This document shows positions 1 through 9,739 of a DNA stretch of 19,084 nucleotides, piece after piece; the stretch's first letter is position 1; each line of letters begins with the position of its first letter. Location of the stretch: the NCBI RefSeq assembly GCF_000003605.2, contig NW_003125275.1:1-19084 (forward strand). Reading direction: 5' to 3'. The DNA is from Saccoglossus kowalevskii. Taxonomy: Eukaryota > Hemichordata > Enteropneusta > Harrimaniidae. The position numbers were made by a program, and so were the translations under genes. The notes beneath the pieces are model-generated. The model was not told where the DNA came from and ran no database searches. It was given only the letters and a program-made list of their open reading frames with translations.

Positions 1-8
1 TTCATCAT
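1..8. repeat. Partial monomer at window edge, with two mismatches
   Basis: The first eight bases read TTCATCAT where nearly every other monomer ends TGCATGAT, so there are two mismatches in eight bases. The register is otherwise intact and the next monomer starts at 9. This may be low-quality sequence at a contig end or ordinary variation. Confidence 0.6.
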
Positions 9-262
9 GGGTGTACTACATAGATTGTGATGGATCCATGTGGGTAATCAGAACTGAAATAGAAATACATAGATATCAGTTGCAATGCATGATGGTATAC
101 TACATAGATTGTGAAGGATCCATGTGGGTAATCAGAACTGAAATAGAAATACATAGATATCAGTTGCAATGCATGATGGGTATACTACATAGCTTGTGAT
201 GGAACCATGTGGGTAATCAGAACTGAAATAGAAATACATAGATATCAGTTGCAATGCATGAT
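9..262. repeat. Three-monomer GGATCC block, copy 1
   Basis: Monomer 1 starts GGGTGTAC and carries GGATCC. Monomer 2 is 84 bp, starts GGTATAC and has GAAGGATCC. Monomer 3 has CTTGTG in place of ATTGTG. The same ordered trio recurs at 1870-2122 and 5511-5764, and in decayed form at 10165-10418. The two GGATCC sites are 84-85 bp apart and are absent from the bulk consensus, which has GGAACC. Confidence 0.85.
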
Positions 263-599
263 GGGTATACTACATAGATTGTGATGGAACCATATGGGTA
301 ATCAGAATTGAAGTAGAAAAATATAGATATCAGTTGCAATGCATGATGGGATACTACATAGATTGTGATGGAACCGTGTGGGTAATCAGAACTGAAATAG
401 AAATACATAGATATCATTTACAATGCATAATGGGATACTACAGAGATTATGATGGAACCATATGGGTAATCAGAACTGAAATAGAAATATATGGATATCA
501 GTTGCAATGCATGATGGGATACTACATAGATTGTGATGGAACCATGTGGGTAATCATAACTGAAATAGAAATATATGGATATCAGTTGCAATGCATGAT
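263..599. repeat. AAAAATATAG block, copy 1 (one 85-bp and three 84-bp units)
   Basis: The first monomer (263-347) carries ACCATATG, the rare AGAATTG and GAAGTAGAAAAATATAG. It is followed by 84-bp units with ACCGTG plus CATTTACAATGCATAAT (348-431), CAGAGATTATG plus ATATGGAT (432-515), and CATAAC plus ATATGGAT (516-599). The first three monomers match 2974-3226 and 18134-18386. AGAATTG in this context is shared only with 18134-18218, which links two loci nearly 18 kb apart. Confidence 0.85.
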
Positions 600-1106
600 G
601 TGTATACTACATAGATTGTGATGGAACCGTGTGGGTAATCAGAACTGAAGTAGAAATACATAGATATCAGTTACAATGCATGATGGGATACTACAGAGAT
701 TGTGATGGAACCATGTGGGTAATCAGAACTGAAGTAGAAATACATAGATATCAGTTACAATGCATGATGGGATACTACAGAGATTATGATGGAACCGTGT
801 GGGTAATCAGAACTGAAATAGTAATACATAGATATCAGTTGCAATGCATGATGGGTATACTACATAGTTTGTGATGGAACCATGTGGGTAATCAGAACTG
901 AAATAGAAATACATAGATATCAGTTGCAATGCATGATGGGTATACTACATAGATTGTGATGGAACCATATGGGTAATCAGAACTGAAGTAGAAAAATATA
1001 GATATCAGTTGAAATGCATGATGGGATACTACATAGATTGTGATGGAACCGTGTGGGTAATCAGAACTGAAATAGAAATACAGAGATATCAGTTGCAATG
1101 CATGAT
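600..1106. repeat. GTGTATAC / ACCGTG block, copy 1
   Basis: The block opens with a GTGTATAC monomer carrying ACCGTG (600-684), then two 84-bp CAGAG monomers (685-852). A TTTGTG 85-mer (853-937) follows, then a GAAGTAGAAAAATATAG monomer with the rare TTGAAATGC (938-1022) and an 84-bp ACCGTG plus ACAGAG monomer (1023-1106). The series parallels 3479-3983 and 7207-7627. In those copies the TTTGTG monomer is missing and the TTGAAATGC monomer is an 84-mer, so this copy has a rearranged centre. Confidence 0.8.
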
Positions 1107-1359
1107 GGGTATACTACATAGTTTGTGATGGAACCATATGGGTAATCAGAACTGAAATAGAAATATATGGATATCAGTTGCAATGCATGATGGGATACTA
1201 CATACATTGTGATAGAACCATGTGGGTAATCATAACTGAAATAGAAATACAGAGATATCAGTTGCAATGCATGATGGGATACTACACAGATTGTGATGGA
1301 ACCATATGGGTAATCATAACTGAAATATAAATACATAGATATCAGTTGCAATGCATGAC
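1107..1359. repeat. CATACATTGTGATAGAACC block, copy 1
   Basis: The TTTGTG/ACCATATG/ATATGGAT monomer at 1107 is followed by an 84-mer with the rare CATACATTG and GATAGAACC (1192-1275), then an 84-mer with CACAG ending TGACGGG (1276-1359). The rare double variant recurs at 7713-7796 behind the same TTTGTG monomer (7628-7712). This marks 1023-1275 and 7544-7796 as copies of one block about 6.5 kb apart. Confidence 0.8.
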
Positions 1360-1869
1360 GGGTATACTACAGAGATTGTGATGGATCCATGTGGATAATC
1401 AGAACTGAAATAGAAATATATAGATATCAGTTGCAGTGCATGATGGGTATACTACATAGATTGTGATGGAACCATGTGAGTAATCAGAACTGAAATAGAA
1501 ATATATAGATATCAGTTGCAATGCATGATGGGTATACTACATAGATTGTGATGGAACCATGTTGGTAATCAGAACTGAAGTGGAAATACATAGATATCAG
1601 TTGCAATGCATGATGGGTATACTACATAGATTGTGATGGAACCATATGGGTAATCAGAACTGAAGTAGAAATACATATACATCAGTTGCAATGCATGATG
1701 GGTATACTACATAGCTTGTGATGGAACCATGTGGGTAATCAGAACTGAAATAGAAATACATAGATATCAGTTGCAATGCATGATGGGTATACTACATAGA
1801 TTGTGATGGATCCATGTGGGTAATCAGAACTGAAGTAGAAATACATATACATCAGTTGCAATGCATGAT
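1360..1869. repeat. Six-monomer 85-bp block, copy 1
   Basis: The ordered markers are CAGAG plus GGATCCATGTGGATAATC plus GCAGTGC (1360), GTGAGTAATC (1445), ATGTTGG plus GAAGTGGAAAT (1530), ACCATATG plus ACATATACATC (1615), CTTGTG (1700) and GGATCC plus ACATATACATC (1785). The first five recur in the same order at 9740-10164, exactly 8,380 bp downstream. Four of them are also close to 3984-4323. Confidence 0.85.
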
Positions 1870-2122
1870 GGGTGTACTACATAATTGTGACGGGTCCATG
1901 TGGGTAATCAGAACTGAAATAGAAATACATAGATATCAGTTGCAATGCATGATGGTATACTACATAGATTGTGAAGGATCCATGTGGGTAATCAGAACTG
2001 AAATAGAAATACATAGATATCAGTTGCAATGCATGATGGGTATACTACATAGCTTGTGATGGAACCATGTGGGTAATCAGAACTGAAATAGAAATACATA
2101 GATATCAGTTGCAATGCATGAT
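1870..2122. repeat. Three-monomer GGATCC block, copy 2
   Basis: This has the same order as 9-262, but the first monomer (1870-1953) is damaged. It reads CATAATTGTGACGGGTCC, so one G is lost (84 bp) and the GGATCC site is broken to GGGTCC. The second monomer (1954-2037, GAAGGATCC) and third (2038-2122, CTTGTG) match copy 1. Confidence 0.85.
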
Positions 2123-2379
2123 GGGTATACTACATAGATTGTGATGTAACCATGTGGGTAATCAGAAGTGAAATAGAAATACATAGATGTCAGTTGCAAT
2201 GCATGATGGGTATACTACATAGATTGTGATGGAACCATGTGGGCAATCAGAACTGAAATAGAAATACATATACATCAGTTGCAATGCATGATGGGTGTAG
2301 TACATAGATTGTGATGGAACCATGTGGGTAATCAGAACTGAAGTAGAAATACATATATATATTAGTTGCAATGCATGAT
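2123..2379. repeat. GATGTC / GGGCAATC / GGGTGTAGTAC block, copy 1
   Basis: A monomer with GATGTAACC, AGAAGTG and AGATGTC is followed by one with GGGCAATC and ACATATACATC, then one starting GGGTGTAGTAC. The ordered trio recurs at 6362-6616, 8052-8306, 11184-11438 and 15169-15423. Here the third monomer (2293-2379) is 87 bp because it ends in the expanded ACATATATATATTAG run. This looks like a splice into a different block. Confidence 0.85.
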
Positions 2380-2463
2380 GGTATACTACATAGATTGTGA
2401 AGGATCCATGTGGGTAATGAGAACTGAAATAGAAATACATAGATATCAGTTGCAATGCACGAT

Positions 2464-3058
2464 GGGTATACTACATAGTTTGTGATGGAACCATGTGGGT
2501 AATCAGAACTGAAATAGAAATACATAGATATCAGTTGCAATGCATGATGGGTATACTACATAGTTTGTGATGGAACCATGTGGGTAATCAGAACTGAAAT
2601 AGAAATACATAGATATCTGTTGCAATGCATGATGGGTATACTACATAGATTGTGATGGAACCATGTGGGTAATCAGAAGTGAAATAGAAATACATAGATA
2701 TCAGTTGCAATGCATGATGGGTATACTACATAGTTTGTGATGGAACCATGTGGGTAATCAGAAGTGAAATAAAAATACATAGATATCAGTTGCAATGCAT
2801 GATGGGTATACTACATAGTTTGTGATGGAACCATGTGGGTAATCAGAACTGAAATAGTAATACATAGATATCAGTTGCAATGCATGATGGGTATACTACA
2901 TAGTTTGTGATGGAACCATGTGGGTAATCAGAACTGAAATAGAAATACATAGATATCAGTTGCAATGCATGATGGGTATACTACATAGATTGTGATGGAA
3001 CCATATGGGTAATCAGAACTGAAGTAGAAAAATATAGATATCAGTTGCAATGCATGAT
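2464..3058. repeat. TTTGTG seven-monomer block, copy 1
   Basis: Seven 85-bp monomers, five of them with TTTGTG. Diagnostic rare alleles appear in order: AGATATCTGTTGC (2549-2633), AGAAGTG twice (2634-2803), GAAATAGTAAT (2804-2888), and finally ACCATATG plus GAAGTAGAAAAATATAG (2974-3058). The same order is found at 4744-5342. A shorter relative lies at 8895-9319. Confidence 0.88.
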
Positions 3059-3478
3059 GGGATACTACATAGATTGTGATGGAACCGTGTGGGTAATCAG
3101 AACTGAAATAGAAATACATAGATATCATTTACAATGCATAATGGGATACTACAGAGATTATGATGGAACCATATGGGTAATCAGAACTGAAATAGAAATA
3201 TATGGATATCAGTTGCAATGCATGATGGGATACTACATAGATTGTGATGGAACCATGTGGGTAATCATAACTGAAATAGAAATACAGAGATATCAGTTGC
3301 AATACATGATGGGATACTACACAGATTGTGCTGGAACCATGTGGGTAATCATAACTGAAATAGAAATACATAGATATCAGTTACAATGCATGATGGGATA
3401 CTACAGAGATTATGATGGAACCATATGGGTAATCATAACTGAAATAGAAATATATGGATATCAGTTGCAATGCATGAT
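3059..3478. repeat. Run of five 84-bp GGGATAC monomers
   Basis: Five consecutive 84-mers lack the T at position 4, so the frame is kept for the whole run. Markers in order are ACCGTG plus CATTTAC, CAGAGATTATG, CATAAC plus ACAGAG (with TGCAATACATGAT), CACAG (with GTGCTGG), and CAGAGATTATG plus CATAAC. The last three correspond to 6955-7206. The stop-free frame is a consequence of the 84-bp period. Confidence 0.9.
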
Positions 3479-3983
3479 GTGTATACTACATAGATTGTGA
3501 TGGAACCGTGTGGGTAATCAGAACTGAAGTAGAAATACATAGATATCAGTTACAATGCATGATGGGATACTACAGAGATTGTGATGGAACCATATGGGTA
3601 ATCAGAACTGAAATAGAAATACAGAGTTATCAGTTACAATGCATGATGGGATACTACAGAGATTGTGATGGAACCATGTGGGTAATCAGAACTGAAGTAG
3701 AAATACATAGATATCAGTTACAATGCATGATGGGATACTACAGAGATTATGATGGAACCGTGTGGGTAATCAGAACTGAAATAGAAATACATAGATATCA
3801 GTTACAATGCATGATGGGATACTACAGAGATTGTGATGGAACCATGTGGGTAATCAGAACTGAAGTAGAAAAATATAGATATCAGTTGAAATGCATGATG
3901 GGATACTACATAGATTGTGATGGAACCGTGTGGGTAATCAGAACTGAAATAGAAATACAGAGATATCAGTTGCAATGCATGAT
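3479..3983. repeat. GTGTATAC / ACCGTG block, copy 2
   Basis: One GTGTATAC 85-mer (3479-3563) is followed by five 84-mers (3564-3983), ending in the TTGAAATGC monomer (3816-3899) and an ACCGTG/ACAGAG monomer. It matches 7207-7627 except for an extra monomer at 3564-3647 carrying ACCATATG and ACAGAGTTATC. The insertion or loss is exactly one monomer, as unequal exchange would give. The longest stop-free stretch on the + strand in this part (3508-4005) is only this run. Confidence 0.88.
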
Positions 3984-4323
3984 GGGTATACTACATAGTT
4001 TGTGATGGAACCATGTGAGTAATCAGAACTGAAATAGAAATATATAGATATCAGTTGCAATGCATGATGGGTATACTACATAGATTGTGATGGAACCATG
4101 TTGGTAATCAGAACTGAAGTGGAAATACATAGATATCAGTTGCAATGCATGATGGGTATACTACATAGATTGTGATGGAACCATATGGGTAATCAGAACT
4201 GAAGTAGAAATACATATACATCAGTTGCAATGCATGATGGGTATACTACATAGCTTGTGATGGAACCATGTGGGTAATTAGAACTGAAATAGAAATACAT
4301 AGATATCAGTTGCAATGCATGAT
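3984..4323. repeat. Four-monomer 85-bp block, relative of 1445-1784
   Basis: Markers are GTGAGTAATC (3984, here with TTTGTG), ATGTTGG plus GAAGTGGAAAT (4069), ACCATATG plus ACATATACATC (4154) and CTTGTG (4239, with GTAATTAG). The order is as at 1445-1784 and 9825-10164. The TTTGTG at the start fits a junction with the upstream block. Confidence 0.82.
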
Positions 4324-4658
4324 GGGTATACTACATAGATTGTGATGGAACCATGTGAGTAATCAGAACTGAAATAGAAATATATAGATATCAGTTACAA
4401 TGCATGACAGGTATACTACAGAGATTGTGATGGAACCATGTGGGTAACCAGAACTGAAATACAGAGATATCAGTTGCAATGCATGATGGGTATACTGAAT
4501 AGATTGTGATGGAACCATATGGGTAATCATAACTGAAATAGAAATACATATATATATTAGTTGCAATGCATGATGGTATACTACATAGATTGTGAAGGAT
4601 CCATGTGGGTAATCAGAACTGAAATAGAAATACATAGATATCAGTTGCAATGCACGAT
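4324..4658. repeat. 79-87-84 bp length-variant cassette, copy 1
   Basis: An 85-mer with GTGAGTAATC and TTACAATGCATGAC (4324-4408) leads into a 79-bp monomer (4409-4487) with CAGAG, GTAACCAG and TGAAATACAG. An 87-bp monomer follows (4488-4574) with CTGAATAG and ACATATATATATTAG, then an 84-mer with GAAGGATCC (4575-4658). The order of three non-standard lengths is repeated at 8645-8894, and from 18897 to the window end. In this copy the lead-in appears to be a hybrid of the two lead-in monomers at 8475-8644. Confidence 0.9.
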
Positions 4659-4743
4659 GGGTATACTACATAGATTGTGAAGGATCCATGTGGGTAATCA
4701 GAACTGAAATAGAAATACATAGATATCAGTTGCAATGCACGAT
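4659..4743. repeat. Extra GAAGGATCC monomer, 85 bp
   Basis: This repeats the preceding monomer (GAAGGATCC, ending TGCACGAT) but with the full GGGTATAC start, so it is 85 bp. It looks like a single-monomer duplication next to 4575-4658. The TGCACGAT ending is otherwise seen only in that neighbour and at about 2456-2463. Confidence 0.8.
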
Positions 4744-5342
4744 GGGTATACTACATAGTTTGTGATGGAACCATGTGGGTAATCAGAACTGAAATAGAAA
4801 TACATAGATATCAGTTGCAATGCATGATGGGTATACTACATAGTTTGTGATGGAACCATGTGGGTAATCAGAACTGAAATAGAAATACATAGATATCTGT
4901 TGCAATGCATGATGGGTATACTACATAGATTGTGATGGAACCATGTGGGTAATCAGAAGAGAAATAGAAATACATAGATATCAGTTGCAATGCATGATGG
5001 GTATACTACATAGTTTGTGATGGAACCATGTGGGTAATCAGAAGTGAAATAGAAATACATAGATATCAGTTGCAATGCATGATGGGTATACTACATAGTT
5101 TGTGATGGAACCATGTGGGTAATCAGAACTGAAATAGTAATACATAGATATCAGTTGCAATGCATGATGGGTATACTACATAGTTTGTGATGGAACCATG
5201 TGGGTAATCAGAACTGAAATAGAAATACATAGATTATCAGTTGCAATGCATGATGGGTATACTACATAGATTTGTGATGGAACCCATATGGGTAATCAGA
5301 ACTGAAGTAGAAAAAATATAGATATCAGTTGCAATGCATGAT
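4744..5342. repeat. TTTGTG seven-monomer block, copy 2
   Basis: The monomer order matches 2464-3058, including AGATATCTGTTGC (4829-4913) and GAAATAGTAAT (5084-5168). The AGAAGTG of the earlier copy is AGAAGAG at 4914-4998. The last two monomers are 86 and 88 bp because of four one-base expansions between about 5231 and 5316, which the other copy does not have. Confidence 0.88.
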
Positions 5343-5510
5343 GGGATACTACATAGATTGTGATGGAACCGTGTGGGTAATCAGAACTGAAATAGAAATA
5401 CATAGATATCAGTTACAATGCATGATGGGATACTACAGAGATTGTGATGGAACCATGTGGGTAATCAGAACTGAAGTAGAAATACATATACATCAGTTGC
5501 AATGCATGAT
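5343..5510. repeat. Two 84-bp GGGATAC monomers
   Basis: An ACCGTG plus TTACAATG unit, then a CAGAG unit whose right half (GAAGTAG plus ACATATACATC) is otherwise typical of 85-bp monomers. The second unit therefore looks like a hybrid joining the 84-bp class to the GGATCC block that follows at 5511. Confidence 0.75.
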
Positions 5511-5764
5511 GGGTGTACTACATAGATTGTGATGGATCCATGTGGGTAATCAGAACTGAAATAGAAATACATAGATATCAGTTGCAATGCATGATGGTAT
5601 ACTACATAGATTGTGAAGGATCCATGTGGGTAATCAGAACTGAAATAGAAATACATAGATATCAGTTGCAATGCATGATGGGTATACTACATAGCTTGTG
5701 ATGGAACCATGTGGGTAATCAGAACTGAAATAGAAATACATAGATATCAGTTGCAATGCATGAT
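5511..5764. repeat. Three-monomer GGATCC block, copy 3
   Basis: GGGTGTAC plus GGATCC (5511), GGTATAC plus GAAGGATCC at 84 bp (5596) and CTTGTG (5680), read as the same sequence as 9-262 at a distance of 5,502 bp. Confidence 0.88.
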
Positions 5765-6019
5765 GGGTATAATACATAGATTGTGATGTAACCATGTGGG
5801 TAATCAGAAGTGAAATAGAAATACATAGATATCAGTTGCAATGCATGATGGGTATACTACATAGATTGTGATGTAACCATGTGGGTAATCTGAAGTGAAA
5901 TAGAAATATATAGATATCAGTTGCAATGCATGATGGGTATACTACATAGATTGTGATGGAACCATGTGGGTAATCAGAAGTGAAATAGAAATATATAGAT
6001 ATCAGTTGCAATGCATGAT
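5765..6019. repeat. GATGTAACC / AGAAGTG monomers, group 1
   Basis: Three 85-mers, all with AGAAGTG and the first two with GATGTAACC. The first starts GGGTATAATAC and the second has TAATCTGAAG. The group is the counterpart of the four or five monomers at 10419-10843 and of 14151-14405, each time after or near a CTTGTG or TTTGTG unit and before an ACATATATATC unit. Confidence 0.78.
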
Positions 6020-6701
6020 GGGTATACTACATAGATTGTGATGGAACCATGTGGGTAATCAGAACTGAAATAGAAATACATATATATCAGTTGCAATGCA
6101 TGATGGGTATACTGAATAGATTGTGATGGAAACATATGGGTAATCAGAACTGAAGTAGAAATACATAGATATCACTTGCAATGCATGATGGGTATACTGA
6201 ATAGATTGTGATGGAACCATGTGGGTAACCAGAACTGAAGTTAGAAATATATAGATATCAGTTGCAATGCATGATGGGTATACTACATAGATTGTGATGG
6301 AACCATGTGGGTAATCAGAACTGAAAATAGAAATACATAGATATCAGTTGCAATGCATGATGGGTATAATACATAGATTGTGATGGAACCATGTGGGTAA
6401 TCAGAAGTGAAATAGAAATACATAGATGTCAGTTGCAATGCATGATGGGTATACTACATAGATTGTGATGGAACCATGTGGGCAATCAGAACTGAAATAG
6501 AAATACATATACATCAGTTGCAATGCATGATGGGTGTAGTACATAGATTGTGATGGAACCATGTGGGTAATCAGAACTGAAGTAGAAATACATAGATATC
6601 AGTTGCAATGCATGATGGGTATACTACATAGATTGTGATGGAACCATATGGGTAATCAGAACTGAAATAGAAATACATGGATATCAGTTACAATGCATGA
6701 T
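6020..6701. repeat. CTGAATAG higher-order block, copy 1
   Basis: Eight monomers in order: ACATATATATC; CTGAATAG with GGAAACATATG and TCACTTGC; CTGAATAG with GTAACC; plain; AGATGTC; GGGCAATC; GGGTGTAGTAC; ACCATATG with ACATGGATATC. The same order occurs at 10844-11523 and, with a deletion and an internal duplication, at 14406-15423. Two one-base insertions here (GAAGTTAG near 6240 and GAAAATAG near 6325) are absent from the other copies. Confidence 0.92.
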
Positions 6702-6869
6702 GGGATACTACATAGATTGTGATGGAACCATGTGGGTAATCATAACTGAAGTAGAAAAATATAGATATCAGTTGCAATGCATGATGGGATATTACATAGT
6801 TTGTGATGGAACCATATGGGTAATCAGAACTGAAGTAGAAATACATAGATATCAGTTGCAATGCATGAT
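6702..6869. repeat. Two 84-bp GGGATAC monomers after the CTGAATAG block
   Basis: One unit has CATAACTGAAGTAG plus AAAAATATAG (6702-6785), the other GGGATATTAC plus TTTGTG (6786-6869). They match 11524-11691 and extend the homology of the upstream block. The second monomer diverges in its right half, where GAAGTAG and TTGC replace GAAATAG and TTAC. Confidence 0.85.
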
Positions 6870-7206
6870 GGGTATACTACATAGATTGTGATGGAACCAT
6901 ATGGGTAATCAGAACTGAAGTAGAAAAATATAGATATCAGTTGCAATGCATGATGGGATACTACATAGATTGTGATGGAACCGTGTGGGTAATCATAACT
7001 GAAATAGAAATACAGAGATATCAGTTGCAATGCATGATGGGATACTACACAGATTGTGATGGAACCATGAGGGTAATCATAACTGAAATAGAAATACATA
7101 GATATCAGTTACAATGCATGATGGGATACTACAGAGATTATGATGGAACCATATGGGTAATCATAACTGAAATAGAAATATATGGATATCAGTTGCAATG
7201 CATGAT
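6870..7206. repeat. AAAAATATAG 85-mer and three 84-bp monomers
   Basis: The ACCATATG plus GAAGTAGAAAAATATAG 85-mer is followed by 84-mers with ACCGTG plus CATAAC plus ACAGAG, CACAG (here GAACCATGAGGG), and CAGAGATTATG plus CATAAC plus ATATGGAT. It resembles 2974-3478 with two monomers fewer. The ACCGTG/CATAAC monomer looks like a hybrid of 3059-3142 and 3227-3310, bridging the missing pair. Confidence 0.82.
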
Positions 7207-7627
7207 GTGTATACTACATAGATTGTGATGGAACCGTGTGGGTAATCAGAACTGAAGTAGAAATACATAGATATCAGTTACAATGCATGATGGGATACTA
7301 CAGAGATTGTGATGGAACCATGTGGGTAATCAGAACTGAAGTAGAAATACATAGATATCAGTTACAATGCATGATGGGATACTACAGAGATTATGATGGA
7401 ACCGTGTGGGTAATCAGAACTGAAATAGAAATACATAGATATCAGTTACAATGCATGATGGGATACTACAGAGATTGTGATGGAACCATGTGGGTAATCA
7501 GAACTGAAGTAGAAAAATATAGATATCAGTTGAAATGCATGATGGGATACTACATAGATTGTGATGGAACCGTGTGGGTAATCAGAACTGAAATAGAAAT
7601 ACAGAGATATCAGTTGCAATGCATGAT
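7207..7627. repeat. GTGTATAC / ACCGTG block, copy 3
   Basis: A GTGTATAC 85-mer and four 84-mers, ending in the TTGAAATGC monomer (7460-7543) and ACCGTG plus ACAGAG (7544-7627). It is the same as 3479-3983 minus the monomer at 3564-3647. Confidence 0.88.
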
Positions 7628-7966
7628 GGGTATACTACATAGTTTGTGATGGAACCATATGGGTAATCAGAACTGAAATAGAAATATATGGATATCAGTT
7701 GCAATGCATGATGGGATACTACATACATTGTGATAGAACCATGTGGGTAATCATAACTGAAATAGAAATACATAGATATCAGTTGCAATGCATGATGGGT
7801 ATACTACATAGATTGTGATGGAACCATATGGGTAATCAGAACTGAAGTAGAAATACATATACATCAGTTGCAATGCATGATGGGTATACTACATAGCTTG
7901 TGATGGAACCATGTGGGTAATCAGAACTGAAATAGAAATACATAGATATCAGTTGCAATGCATGAT
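7628..7966. repeat. CATACATTGTGATAGAACC block, copy 2, and 85-bp tail
   Basis: A TTTGTG/ACCATATG/ATATGGAT monomer, then the rare CATACATTG plus GATAGAACC 84-mer (7713-7796), as at 1107-1275. After that the order switches to ACCATATG plus ACATATACATC (7797) and CTTGTG (7882), as at 1615-1784. The monomers between these two groups in the first copy (1276-1614) are missing. Confidence 0.82.
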
Positions 7967-8306
7967 GGGTATACTACATAGATTGTGATGGAACCATGTG
8001 GGTAATCAGAACTGAAATAGAAATACATAGATATCAGTTGCAATGCATGATGGGTATACTACATAGATTGTGATGGAACCATGTGGGTAATCAGAAGTGA
8101 AATAGAAATACATAGATGTCAGTTGCAATGCATGATGGGTATACTACATAGATTGTGATGGAACCATGTGGGCAATCAGAACTGAAATAGAAATACATAT
8201 ACATCAGTTACAATGCATGATGGGTGTAGTACATAGATTGTGATGGAACCATGTGGGTAATCAGAACTGAAGTAGAAATACATAGATATCAGTTGCAATG
8301 CATGAT
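7967..8306. repeat. Plain / GATGTC / GGGCAATC / GGGTGTAGTAC block
   Basis: Four 85-mers, matching 11099-11438 and 6276-6616 in order. The GGGCAATC unit here ends in TTACAATG instead of TTGCAATG. Confidence 0.87.
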
Positions 8307-8474
8307 GGGTATACTACATAGATTGTGATGGAACCATATGGGTAATCAGAACTGAAATAGAATATATGGATATCAGTTGCAATGCATGATGGGATACTAC
8401 ATAGTTTGTGATGGAACCATGTGGGTAATCAGAAGTGAAATAGAAATACATAGATATCAGTTGCAATGCATGAT
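8307..8474. repeat. ATATGGAT 84-mer and TTTGTG/AGAAGTG 84-mer
   Basis: The first monomer is 84 bp through loss of one A (ATAGAATATATGG) and the second through the GGGATAC start. The pair and the GTGAG-type monomer after it resemble 11944-12197, which joins the GGGATAC/TTTGTG/AGAAGTG monomer to a GTGATTAATC monomer. Confidence 0.75.
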
Positions 8475-8894
8475 GGGTATACTACATAGATTGTGATGGA
8501 ACCATGTGAGTAATCAGAACTGAAATAGAAATATATAGATATCAGTTGCAATGCATGATGGGTATACTACATAGATTGTGATGAAACCATGTGGGTAACC
8601 AGAACTGAAATAGAAATACATAGATATCAGTTACAATGCATGACGGGTATACTACAGAGATTGTGATGGAACCATGTGGGTAACCAGAACTGAAATACAG
8701 AGATATCAGTTGCAATGCATGATGGGTATACTGAATAGATTGTGATGGAACCATGTGGGTAATCATAACTGAAATAAAAATACATATATATATTAGTTGC
8801 AATGCATGATGGTATACTACATAGATTGTGAAGGATCCATGTGGGTAATCAGAACTGAAATAGAAATACATAGATATCAGTTGCAATGCACAAT
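8475..8894. repeat. 79-87-84 bp length-variant cassette, copy 2
   Basis: The lead-in is two monomers: GTGAGTAATC (8475) and ATGAAACC plus GTAACC ending TGACGGG (8560). The 79-bp CAGAG/GTAACC monomer (8645-8723), the 87-bp CTGAATAG/TATTAG monomer (8724-8810, with GAAATAAAAAT) and the 84-bp GAAGGATCC monomer (8811-8894, ending TGCACAAT) follow. This is the fullest copy in the window. Confidence 0.92.
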
Positions 8895-9319
8895 GGGTGT
8901 ACTACATAGTTTGTGATGGAACCATGTGGGTAATCAGAACTGAAATAGAAATACATAGATATCAGTTGCAATGCATGATGGGTATACTACATAGATTGTG
9001 ATGGAACCATGTGGGTAATCAGAAGTGAAATAGAAATACATAGATATCAGTTGCAATGCATGATGGGTATACTACATAGTTTGTGATGGAACCATGTGGG
9101 TAATCAGAAGTGAAATAGAAATACATAGATATCAGTTGCAATGCATGATGGGTATACTACATAGCTTGTGATGGAACCGTGTGGGTAATCAGAACTGAAA
9201 TAGAAATACATAGATATCAGTTGCAATGCATGATGGGTATACTACATAGTTTGTGATGGAACCATGTGGGTAATCAGAACTGAAATAGAAATACATAGAT
9301 ATCAGTTACAATGCATGAT
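8895..9319. repeat. TTTGTG block, shortened relative
   Basis: Five 85-mers: GGGTGTAC plus TTTGTG, AGAAGTG, TTTGTG plus AGAAGTG, CTTGTG plus ACCGTG, and TTTGTG ending TTACAATG. The order resembles 2464-2973 with the ATCTGTTGC monomer missing. It follows the same GAAGGATCC monomer as the other two copies. Confidence 0.75.
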
Positions 9320-9739
9320 GGGATACTACAGAGATTGTGATGGAACCATGTGGGTAATCAGAACTGAAGTAGAAAAATATAGATATCAGTTGCAATGCAT
9401 GATGGGATACTACATAGATTGTGATGGAACCGTGTGGGTAATCAGAACTGAAATAGAAATACATAGATATCAGTTACAATGCATGATGGGATACTACAGA
9501 GATTATGATGGAACCATATGGGTAATCAGAACTGAAATAGAAATATATGGATATCAGTTGCAATGCATGATGGGATACTACATAGACTGTGATGGAACCA
9601 TGTGGGTAATCATAACTGAAATAGAAATACAGAGTTATCAGTTGCAATGCATGATGGGATACTACACAGATTGTGATGGAACCATATGGGTAATCATAAC
9701 TGAAATAGAAATACATAGATATCAGTTGCAATGCATGAC
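9320..9739. repeat. Run of five 84-bp GGGATAC monomers
   Basis: Markers in order are CAGAG plus AAAAATATAG; ACCGTG; CAGAGATTATG plus ACCATATG plus ATATGGAT; CATAAC plus ACAGAGTTATC; and CACAG plus CATAAC ending TGACGGG. The last three match 11692-11943 at an offset of 2,204 bp. The 165-codon stop-free + frame over this run (9264-9761) follows from the 28-codon period. Confidence 0.9.

Noticed and set aside
2340-2360. TATA-like promoter in the TATATATATT stretches
   Set aside because: These are TA-run length variants of a monomer segment that recur with the block. Nothing downstream is a gene.
3508-4005. Long + strand open frame encoding a 28-residue repeat protein (also at 9264-9761, 11519-11965 and 3045-3500)
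   Set aside because: It exists only because 84-bp monomers keep frame, and it stops at the next 85-bp unit. The opposite strand is also open. Recurrent variants are almost all amino-acid changing. There is no unique N- or C-terminal domain, no promoter context and no conserved start.
8542-8886. Minus-strand open frames rich in Tyr, Phe and Ser that could look like membrane or secreted peptides
   Set aside because: These are reverse-complement readings of the same monomers, found all over the array at monomer spacing. The hydrophobic look comes from the A/T-rich half of the repeat.
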